From Capronia americana (taxonomy: Eukaryota; Ascomycota; Eurotiomycetes; Chaetothyriales; Herpotrichiellaceae): a DNA stretch of 64,000 bases. Each line of letters begins with the position of its first letter. Position 1 is the stretch's first letter. A model generated the notes under the pieces. The model saw only the letters and a list, made by a program, of their open reading frames with translations, searched no databases and was not told the origin of the DNA. The stretch spans positions 1-64,000 of the forward strand of contig JADWQD010000020.1 in assembly GCA_016110215.1 (NCBI GenBank), read 5' to 3'. Positions 55,336-64,000 of the stretch are shown here, piece by piece. Position numbers and translations under genes: made by a program.

Positions 55336-57816
55336 ATGCTGAGAGACTCAATGGACTGCCTCACTGACCGCCACCAGCGCAAGAGATCGTTTGACCTGGC
55401 GAACGATTACCAAGATATCACGAGCACAATCCGCCGCCGCGTGCGCCATGCTTCGACACCCTCAGCCTCGTCAGTAGCCTGCCTTGAATCCTCCCAATTC
55501 ACCGCTCCTGTCATCAAGCGGCGACCTCCTCTCCATCCGACCAAATACTCGAATATGCCCCAAGTCGAGATCGGCTCGGTCATGTCAACCCCGTTTCCGT
55601 CCTTCATGTCAGTCGTTGGTAAACCCGATTCAAGCCTTCTGAAGGATATGGAAGAACTGGCCGCTGCCACCGGATCGATACCAGACAGCGACACCCAGAT
55701 CCTGGTTACGGACGCAAACCCTCCTTCCGAGGCCACCATCCAACGCTCTGCCCTTTCTCTGCATCATCGCGACAGCGTCACCTCCATCACCTCGACTTCA
55801 ACAGACTCCTCGCCCACCAACACCAACTCGACCTTTGACTCTCCCGTCATAACAGACTCCTCCCCGGGATCGTCCCCTGAGTCGGCCTCGTCGAATGCCC
55901 CAGTCTCTCCGTTCCGGAACATAATGATCAAACCATCAATAGAACAACCGCGAAATCCTCCACCGCAGAGCATACCGCCTCCCATAGAAGAGCCATCGAG
56001 GCCTGTGTTGCTCTCTGACGCTCCCAAGAATGTCAAGAACCTGTCGCTGAACATGGGCGCTGTAGTCCTCTCACGGCCCGCGACCTCGCATGGGTTCGAA
56101 TCACACGCGTTCTCAGCACCCACGTCACCCTCAAAGGACGCGCCTAGAACGGGGCGGAAGAAACCGACGAATCTGACAATCCGGACCCCTGGATTTCAAC
56201 AGTTAACCTTCAATCGGGCATCGGACGTTCCCCCAACCCCTAGTTTCCGGCCCGCATTACACCACATGGCTTCGTCGCCAGCGCTCGCCTCGTTAGCGTC
56301 GCCCAAGAAGCAACCTCCTGGCGGCCTGTTTCTCCATCTTCCTGCCTCTGGCACTGTTATCTCCGGTCAAGGCTCGGATTCAATTAGCTCGGGCAGTTCG
56401 GCCAATAGTCAGCTCCCCGAGCTGAAGGAGGAGGACGAAATCCACCGACCGCAAAAGTCTCAGGAGACTCAGGAGAAGGGCTATCCCAAGGGACCGGTGC
56501 TGATCTACGACAGTGGAGTGTATTTGTATCTCGAACCTACGGCGGAAGAGGCTAGCAAGTTCGACACGGTCATCAATGTGGCCAAGGAAATCAAGAATCC
56601 TTTTCAGACGGAAGCATCGAAGCCAGAGATTCCGGAACCGCAGACAGCGATCTCGGAATTATCCTTCAAGTCTGCCTGGGAGTGGCCTCGATCCAGTGAC
56701 GTGCCTACACCGTCCACCCCTCGACCGAGTGCGGCTAGCCAAAAGAAGCCGCCTGAATACTTGCATGTACCGTGGGATCATAATTCGGAAATACTGGAGG
56801 ATCTGTATTGTCTGTGTCGACTAATTGATGAGCGGATTGAAGAGGGCAAGAAAGTGCTCATACACTGTCAGCTGGGCGTCAGTCGGTCAGCTTCCCTGGT
56901 GATTGCCTATGGTCTGTACAAAGGCTACCAGCCAGATTTCCACTCGATGTACATGGCGGTCAAACAGCGAAGTCAATGGGTCGGGCCCAACATGAGTTTG
57001 ATCTATCAGTTGACAGATTTCCGGGCAAAGGTGGTTAAAGACGTCTATGGGGACCATTGCAACAACCCCAAAGCGAGCTGGTGGCAGATACGACCGTCGA
57101 GCTCTCCGGTGCTCGATACGCCCATTGCCAAGCAGTCGTCCTGGCGAGTTCCAACTGGAGCTGACGGACGGGCGCCGGCCTCTCAAAGCGCTTTTATCGC
57201 ACAGCCTCTTGCGAAGGCCGTTCCGCCTTTGAGACTGAACAAAGAGCTGCCACCGGTTCCTCTTTTCCCGCGGAATGAGCCGAATACGGTGGCCACACCG
57301 ATCAAACTCAGCCAGATCTTGGGAGGCATCGCACGATCATCGCCTGAGCCAGCAACAACCCCTGAACCGGCACTGGCTGCTGAAAGTCGAAGTCCGCCTC
57401 GCACGCAAAGTCCCCCACAAAGTGTATCACCGCGGCCACTGCCATTTCGAGAGCGCTTCGACGCGTCGCCCTCTCAAACCCTACCTAATCCTTCAAAGAC
57501 GCCTCGACTGGGACTCGTGACTAGCTCACCAAAAATGGATCTAGCCATGGAGGAATCCGGCAGCCCATCGCTATTTTCACCTCGGGCCGCTGAGTTTATG
57601 GCATCACCATTCGGTATCACGACAGCCGGAGACGTTTCTGTCACTCAAAAACTCAGGAAGAAGCCGTCAAAAGGTGTTTTACTGCCCCCGCAGATACGAC
57701 CATCGGTACACCTGGCGGCACCAGGGGATCAAATACCAGCGCCGTTTGACCCGAGAAGTCCCCATCAGCAAGGCGAAGGACCCGAGATATTTCGAAACAT
57801 CGAAGACTTCTTGTAA
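55336..57816 (+). CDS. dual-specificity protein phosphatase (MSG5-like)
   Basis: Intronless gene for 826 residues from the ATG at 55336 (ACC before ATG); an upstream in-frame ATG at 55291 has a poorer context. About 380 disordered, Ser/Pro-rich residues come first. The phosphatase domain starts at GPVLIYDSGVYLYLEP and has the P-loop HCQLGVSRSASLVIAY with nucleophile Cys511 and Arg517, followed by MYMAVKQRSQWVGPNMSLIY. This arrangement resembles yeast Msg5-type MAP-kinase phosphatases, which dephosphorylate Thr/Tyr in the activation loop of cell-integrity or mating kinases. The N-terminal RRR/KR patches could be MAPK docking sites. The long C-terminal tail ends EIFRNIEDFL. The specific MAPK substrate is inferred only from the family. 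Confidence 0.85.
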   Translation: MLRDSMDCLTDRHQRKRSFDLANDYQDITSTIRRRVRHASTPSASSVACLESSQFTAPVIKRRPPLHPTKYSNMPQVEIGSVMSTPFPSFMSVVGKPDSSLLKDMEELAAATGSIPDSDTQILVTDANPPSEATIQRSALSLHHRDSVTSITSTSTDSSPTNTNSTFDSPVITDSSPGSSPESASSNAPVSPFRNIMIKPSIEQPRNPPPQSIPPPIEEPSRPVLLSDAPKNVKNLSLNMGAVVLSRPATSHGFESHAFSAPTSPSKDAPRTGRKKPTNLTIRTPGFQQLTFNRASDVPPTPSFRPALHHMASSPALASLASPKKQPPGGLFLHLPASGTVISGQGSDSISSGSSANSQLPELKEEDEIHRPQKSQETQEKGYPKGPVLIYDSGVYLYLEPTAEEASKFDTVINVAKEIKNPFQTEASKPEIPEPQTAISELSFKSAWEWPRSSDVPTPSTPRPSAASQKKPPEYLHVPWDHNSEILEDLYCLCRLIDERIEEGKKVLIHCQLGVSRSASLVIAYGLYKGYQPDFHSMYMAVKQRSQWVGPNMSLIYQLTDFRAKVVKDVYGDHCNNPKASWWQIRPSSSPVLDTPIAKQSSWRVPTGADGRAPASQSAFIAQPLAKAVPPLRLNKELPPVPLFPRNEPNTVATPIKLSQILGGIARSSPEPATTPEPALAAESRSPPRTQSPPQSVSPRPLPFRERFDASPSQTLPNPSKTPRLGLVTSSPKMDLAMEESGSPSLFSPRAAEFMASPFGITTAGDVSVTQKLRKKPSKGVLLPPQIRPSVHLAAPGDQIPAPFDPRSPHQQGEGPEIFRNIEDFL

Positions 57817-58549
57817 AGCGAAAAGGCGACCCATGCATGCCAGAGAGCGGACATAAGCACGGCTATGAATCTGGATTTAATGTCTAACACCGAGACAGGA
57901 ATGGACATGATTGGAAGTGTTTCTTTTGTTAGTTTTGAACATAGCAAGGCGTTTTCTTGGGAAAAGCGAACTGGGGAACCAGCAGTGCCACGAAAGTAAT
58001 GGACAGCATGCATGAACAGGGCGCCTCTCGTGCTTCTAGAGACGAAGCCTAGAGGATGGGATCTGGGGTTGAGTGATTGTACAATTAGTCATGACGGAAA
58101 GGGTTGCATGAATCTTCTATGTTGGACGGACCCGACATGTAGAGAGCAGCAGCATGTCGAGTGACTGAGATGTGGAGACGCGTGACTACTGAGCAAACAC
58201 GCATTGTTTGAGTAACGGGGAATCAATAAAACGATGTGATCATACTGTTCTGTTGTATGCCTGTTCGTTAGCCGTTCAGCCGTCGCTATCACAGCCTTGC
58301 CTCGGGTGGCACAATCACTGCTGACGAGGCTGCGCCAAGGAGGCCGTGGATATGGATGGCTTGTCGTGGCATTTCGCGCTGACGTCGATCTTCGTGGTGA
58401 ACCGCTCATGCATTCTAGGCTCACGAGCGAGACAGCTGAAAAGAACAGGTTGTATCGGACGATTTTAGATGCCAATTTTGGCGTAGTCGTCGTCACTCGG
58501 ACCCGCGAACACCGCAGGAACAAACATACCCAAGTCAAGCCGGCACCAG
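57817..58549. other. intergenic region before YMR1
   Basis: 733 bases. A 155-codon frame on the - strand (58089-58556) overlaps the YMR1 first exon and has no family resemblance. I see no gene. Confidence 0.55.
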
Positions 58550-61531
58550 ATGGCAATGGAGCGCACCCGCATCGCGAAGGTTGGACAGCTGCACCTTACG
58601 TGGGACCCGTCTCGCTGACGATTCTCTCTCTAGGTCGACGACGTGACCCTCTCGCGGCGTGGGACGCAGATCAATGGCACTCTACACCTGACACCCCATC
58701 ACATCATCTTCGTCCATGCCCCTCCTCCTGCCACCGACGGAAGTCGAGCTCGACCACGCGAGACTTGGATAACCTACCCGATCATCCAATTCTGTACCTT
58801 TCGACCGAGTCCTACCGCCTCGAGGCAACCGTCGTCCATCCGTCTACGCTGCCGCGATTTCAACTTCTACTGCTTCTACTTCAACGACGATCGGAAAGCA
58901 AGGGACGTGTACGACAGTGTCAAGGCGTGGACGTGCAAGCTTAGTGGGATTGAAAAACTCTACGCCTTTTCGTATCACCCGACTGGACCCGAGAAAGATG
59001 TCCAGGGCAAAGGCTGGGCTCTCTATGACCCTATGCGTGAGTGGAGGCGGATGGGACTGGGCGACGAGAAGAGGCAGTCAAACTGGAGGATTTCAAACAT
59101 CAACAAGGACTACCAGTTCTCTCCCACATACCCGGCGGTCCTGGCTGTTCCAGCGAACATCTCCGATAACACCCTGAACTATGCTGGGCGCTACAGATCC
59201 AGAGCACGGATACCCGTCCTAACATATCTTCACCCGGTCAACGACTGCACCATTACTCGTTCCTCACAGCCACTCGTTGGTGTGAGAGGAAACAGAAGCA
59301 TTCAAGATGAAAAGCTGGTGGCTGCAATCTTCAACACAACAAGGGCGGAAAGGCCACTATCGGCATACAATTCTCCGCCGCCCGAGCGCGAAGATTCAGG
59401 GTCAAGCAAAGATACCAATTGCTCGGTCGTCTTGGACGAGCAGGTGTCGCAGGCGGATGCTGAAGCGGTCGAGGATGCCATCATCTCGCGCTTCCGTGGC
59501 GATGACGATGCACCAGAAGGCTCAGATGACAAAAGGCCAATGGTATACGGTGCCCAACAACGGAACATGATCATCGACGCACGTCCAACGATCAACGCGC
59601 TCGTAATGCAGACCCAGGGGATGGGGTCCGAGGATATGAGCAACTACAAGTTCGCCACCAAGGCCTACCTGGGCATCGACAACATCCATGTCATGCGGGA
59701 CAGCCTGCAGAAAGTGATCGATGCTCTGAGGGATTCCGACCTCACTCCGCTAGGACCTAATCAGGAGTTACTGCAAAAAAGCAACTGGCTGAAGCATATC
59801 GGCCTCATTCTGGACGGATCGGCCCTGATTGCTCGACAAGTCGGACTCCAGCACAGCCATGTTCTCATTCATTGCAGCGACGGATGGGACAGGACGAGTC
59901 AGCTGTCGTCAATCAGCCAAATATGTCTGGATCCCTATTACCGCACGCTCGAGGGGTTTATGGTCCTTGTGGAGAAGGATTGGCTCAGCTTTGGACACAT
60001 GTTCAAGCACCGATCGGGGTTTCTAAGCTCGGAGAAATGGTTTCAGATTGAGAACGAGCGGATTGGCCGAGGGAGTGACGACATTGACGACAAGGACCAG
60101 AAGAGTGGAGCAATGGCGACGTTTGAGAACGCCTTCCTGAGTGCAAAGGGATTCTTCTCGAACAGCAAGAACAACGACTCCAGGGAGTCAATCAATGTCG
60201 ACTCCGACGCCGACACTGCGACTGCAGCCAACTACGACTCCGAATCCCAAGTCGCTCGGCGAATCGTGTCCGGCGCGCACAAAAAGGACAAGGACAAACT
60301 CGCCACCAAAGTGAAGGAGACGTCGCCGGTTTTCCACCAGTTCCTCGACGCCACGTATCAGCTCCTGTACCAACACCCGACACGCTTCGAGTTTACTGAG
60401 CGGTTTCTCCGCCGGCTCCTCTATCACCTGTATTCCTGCCAATATGGCACATTCCTGGGTGATAACGAGCGAGAACGCAAAGACCTGCGCCTGCACGAGC
60501 GCACGAGGAGTGTATGGGACTACTTCCTCGCTCGAAAAGAGGAATTCCTCAACCCAAAATATGAGCCTGCGATCGACGATAATGTACGAGGCAAGGAGAG
60601 GCTTATGTTCCCCAAACCGGACGAAGTCCGATGGTGGAACGAACTATTCGCACGTACGGACGAAGAAATGAATGTGAAGACTCAGCCCATGGCGGCACCT
60701 CGGACTAACGGTACAAGCGAGGCTGAAGGCTCTGAATTATGGACTTCTGTTCCTGCATCACAAGCTGGATACTCGTCTTCCGCCAGTGCGCCGGTTTCCC
60801 GGGCTAGGACTCCTGTGCTCGTTGGCGTGGAGACAAGTGAGACGACTGTTGAGTTGGCTGCTTCACCTCCTGCGAAGAACGCGGCCCCCGAGGGTTCCAA
60901 GCTGCCTGTTCCTCGGGTGGACAAGGCACGTTCTGCAGCTGGTTCAAGGAGCGCGTCCCCTATGCCACAGCAACCTCTTTCGCGATCACGGACGCCCATC
61001 ACAGACTCCTCGCCCAGACCATCCGAGTCCGAGGATCTATCGCCACGCAATCACGGCGTCCTCTCCAGGCAATCCAACAACCCAAGCCCTGATAGAATTA
61101 TGAGCGACCGCCTCCGAGCCATTAAGGATGATTCACAGGCCGGCACCGCCAACATTCTCTCAACTTCTGACCAATCAACTGTCATGATCCATCATTTCCC
61201 TCAAGGCGCCGAGCCGAGCGGTACGCCGCTGCCTGGAAGCCCTGCCATGCCAGGTCAAGAACAACAAATTGAAGGCACGGCCGATGCAGATCAAAGTGCA
61301 GCTGGAACTGCGACACAGGAGCAGAGCTCGTGGACACCCCACGAGAAGGATGATGACACTTCCGAGCCAGACAGTAAGCCTTTGACGGCTCAGCCGGAGC
61401 CCCTCGGCGTGGCAGACGATCTCGACCCGCTAGGTATAGGTGAGGCTAAGGACCTGCCCGCCGCACAGAGCAGTCTGAGCATGCGTGCCCGCGAGAGGAG
61501 GCGAGAGCAATTAGAATTGCTGATGAAATGA
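58550..61531 (+). CDS. YMR1: myotubularin-type phosphoinositide 3-phosphatase
   Basis: Two exons (58550-58579 and 58634-61531) give 975 residues. The 30-base first coding exon encodes MAMERTRIAK, joined through a 54-base intron to VDDVTLSRRGTQINGTLHLT, the start of the PH-GRAM domain. The myotubularin phosphatase domain follows, with NWRISNINKDYQFSPTYPA and the active site IHCSDGWDRTSQL (Cys424, Arg430). It removes the 3-phosphate from PI3P on endosomes and vacuoles. The sequence after LEGFMVLVEKDWLSFGHMF is the normal family continuation; a Ser/Asp-rich insert sits near residue 520. The Ser/Pro-rich tail of about 250 residues ends in a short basic helix (RARERRREQLELLMK). ATG 58556 is an equally good start two codons later. 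Confidence 0.92.
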
Positions 61532-62656
61532 GCCCTCCCCTCACTCATCTCACTCCCCTCGCTCCATTGACGAACATCGCATGGCGGATCGTTCCTACTG
61601 GGGAAGGAATAAGGAACATATATCGGATATAAGGGTTAAAGTGGAATAGATTAGTTTACTCACGACCGCTACCACTACAGTACGTGATCGGAGGATGAGG
61701 AGCTAGGGCGACGAACGAGCTTTGTTTTTTCCTTCTTCCAAGCGCGATTGAGCGGGGCATGGCATGTGTGCGTGCGTGTGCGTGCGTGCGTGTGTGTCGG
61801 TGCGTTGCGCGGGCAGACAGAGTGTGTACCTTGTGCAACGGATGGCGTTTCACTTCACGGGCTTGGATAAATCCCCATGTGAGAGCTCGAGAGATACAGT
61901 AGTGGGTGACCTCGGAATGATACTGCAATGATGACTTTGACTAGTCCCAGACCCTCCGCGTCATTTTTATCTAACGCATGCGCAGCGCAGCGCAGCGCAG
62001 CGCAGCGCAGCGCGGATGCTACTACTCACTGCATGAGATGGAACCCTTTCCTCCCAGGCCAGATCAGCACGGAAACTTGGAATGTGAATTCCACTCAGGC
62101 AGTAAGGACGGAGTCGGGACGGAGTAAGGTCGACGAGGCAATAGGGCATAGGACCTCGAGTTTACAGTTACGAGCACCGCATAAGCGAACGCTTGAATCT
62201 TGGAATTACAGTGTCATGCCATTCTGTCCTGCCAAGCTGAAGCCGGGCTATGTTGAGCTATGCTATGCTAGGCTATTCATGTCTGTTGGCATGGCACGGC
62301 ACACATGCGACAATGTGTGTGTTGGGTGCTCTCTGTGTCTCATCATCTGCTAAACGCTGTCGTCGTAATTGAAGATATGTACCTCAATGTTGTGAACCTG
62401 GTAATCCCCTCCGCCTGACTTCCAGTCCAGGTCATGTTCATCACCGGAATTTTTCCCAGTTGACGCCGTTGGAACGCCCCAATGAGAGAGAAGATGAAAC
62501 CGTACACACATCAAGAGCTGAACTGAATATGGACGAGTCGTTCCCTGCCGCCCCCCGTACTTCGAGTGACAACTCACGTTCTATTCACCCCCTTCAGCCG
62601 AAGTAGCGATACTGAACCGGGACCTCAAGGACATATCGATAGGGATGAACCGCCGC
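61532..62656. other. convergent intergenic region, YMR1 / pacC
   Basis: 1.1 kb between two stops with only short frames. It contains a TG/TGCG run (61765-61797) and a CGCAG pentanucleotide array. No gene is visible. Confidence 0.6.
61981..62013. repeat. (CGCAG)6 pentanucleotide array
   Basis: Six perfect CGCAG units followed by CGC. The only pentanucleotide array in the window, in the 3' intergenic region shared by YMR1 and pacC. Confidence 0.95.
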
Positions 62657-64000
62657 CTAAGCGTTCTCCTCGACATGTCTCAAGACCGGGTACAGCTGCT
62701 CGGCATCCGTGGACTTCTCCTTGTGGTCGTCGGTGCCTCCCATCTCGGTGTCGTCTTGCTCATCGATGTCCTTCTTTGCACCCTCCTTGGCTGGCACAGG
62801 CGAAGCGCCGTCGAAGTCGCCGCTCTCCAACTTCTTCTTGATGAACTCGCGCATCCATTCGATCAGTCGCATGTTCTGGACCCACATCTCGGTCTGGTCG
62901 GGGCTGTCCTTGGATTCGCGCGGGGTGCCAGCAGAAGTATCGAGAGCAGGGTCGATAACGCTACTAACTGGAGAATCTCGCTTCTTGCCCTTGGACTCCT
63001 TGGGGATGCCAGACGCAGGAGGGGTGACAGAACCGTCGCTAGCCGTGTCCATCTCATCTCTGCCTTTGCCGGGAGCGGCACGTTGAAGACGGCCTCCCTC
63101 CCAGCGGCGACGATCTTCATCGTAGAGACCACTGAGGGTCGCAGCGTTGGCTGCGGCGTAGGCCATGTCGCTCGCAGAGGCCGGCAGGGTAGGGTACATG
63201 GCAGAGCTGGTCGGGGCGGCATGGCCTGGCAGAGGACTCTGGCCAGAGGTATAGCTCTGGGCGGACGAGGGTGGAGTGAGTCCAGGCGTGCTGGCATCAG
63301 TATTGCTGGCAATGCTATCTTGGTGACCGTGCTGCAACAATGATGCGGCGTTGGCGTGGGCAGCGGCAGACCCCTGGTGAGAAGTGCTCGGTGGGCTATT
63401 GCTGGACCGGGCGTATGTGACATAGCCAGCGCCCGTAGGGGCGACCGCAGCTGTGAGATGCGCATCTTGCTCATAAATGGTTGCTTGCATCTGCTCGAGG
63501 ATCTGGTCGATCGAGGTCAAGTCTTCTCTAGTCTTGGCGTTGCCCATCGGTGGGAGGCTGTAAGCTTGAATGGGATCTTCCTGGCCATAGGCGCCACCCA
63601 CTGCGACCGGCTGATAGGCGGGGGTTGGGACAGCAGCTGGAATGATCTGAGGCAGTTGGAGACCTTGCAGCTCGAAGAGACGGCGGCTGACGTTGTGGAA
63701 GTTGACCGGATCGACTTCGCGACGTCGAACCTGGCCGAAGAAATGATCGAGCGCATCGAAGCCACGCTTGCGCGCCTCGAAGTCGTAACTGGCGGTGGGC
63801 GGAGCGGTGCTGTAATAGGTCACTGGGCCGTAGCCCGGGTGTCCTCCTGTCTGCGATGAATCAGATTGTGCTCACGAGATGGTGAGCGGGGGAACACGTA
63901 CCGGAACCTGAGGATGAGGTTGATAATACTGGTTAGGATGCTGTTGCGCGGCATAGTCGTGAGGACCGGGCATGGCAGGCGCGTAGTAGTTTTGAGGAAC
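62657..64000 (-). CDS. pacC: PacC/Rim101 pH-response transcription factor, C-terminal part (partial)
   Basis: Two visible exons on the - strand (64000-63902 and 63850-62657, intron 63901-63851) give the last 430 residues; the zinc fingers lie beyond the window edge. PacC hallmarks: YDFEARKRGFDALDHFFGQV with RRREVDPVNFHNVSRRLFEL (interaction region), then AYSLPPMGNAKTREDLTSID and QILEQMQATIYEQDAHLT, which appears to correspond to the conserved signalling-protease box cleaved at alkaline pH. The C-terminus has the negative-acting helix TEMWVQNMRLIEWMREFIKK and an acidic tail. PacC activates alkaline and represses acidic genes after two-step proteolysis. The 50-base intron has a GTACGT donor and CGCAG acceptor; both exons are in phase 0. 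Confidence 0.88.

Overview
This is a 64 kb stretch of nuclear DNA from a filamentous ascomycete (Pezizomycotina). The evidence is a set of intron-bearing fungal genes with short introns (about 50-195 bases, GTAAGT/GTATGC-type donors, CTAAC/CTGAC-type branch points) and typical fungal families: the ergosterol enzyme ERG24, the C-terminal half of the pH regulator PacC, a Zn(II)2Cys6 activator, and DHA1-type MFS transporters. Gene content and base composition would suit a Eurotiomycete or black-yeast relative, but that is an inference and I cannot name the species. I saw no rRNA, tRNA, CRISPR array or intact transposon.

Layout. 0-11 kb: a catabolic-looking group. An alpha-methylacyl-CoA racemase-type enzyme ending in AKL and a divergently transcribed acyl-CoA ligase ending in ARL both carry peroxisomal targeting tails. 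Two MFS transporters and a short-chain dehydrogenase follow. 11.8-24 kb: housekeeping and regulatory genes: ERG24 (sterol C-14 reductase), MRL1-like sorting receptor, a large zinc-cluster transcription factor, the tRNA adenosine deaminase TAD1, and a nucleoside hydrolase with an 8-base exon. 24-28 kb: a PXA-domain membrane protein whose second intron is 2.1 kb, far longer than any other here. 28.3-33.5 kb: a long stretch of simple-sequence DNA with no convincing gene. 33.5-35.3 kb: a CENP-B-type DNA-binding protein with a 22-base exon and an open frame beyond its stop. 39.3-42.5 kb: the GTPase RBG1/DRG1 and cysteine dioxygenase, divergent around a 38-bp near-perfect palindrome. 43.5-53 kb: Ser-rich hypothetical proteins and a metallophosphoesterase. 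55-61.5 kb: two phosphatases, an MSG5-like dual-specificity phosphatase and the myotubularin YMR1. 62.6-64 kb: the 3' part of pacC, cut by the window edge.

How genes may work together. The racemase, CoA ligase, dehydrogenase and two permeases could form a small uptake and peroxisomal degradation module for a carboxylic acid, possibly branched or aromatic. This rests on family membership, targeting tails and adjacency only. The remaining genes look like ordinary, independent fungal loci. Exon boundaries were worked out by hand from splice consensus, reading phase and protein continuity.
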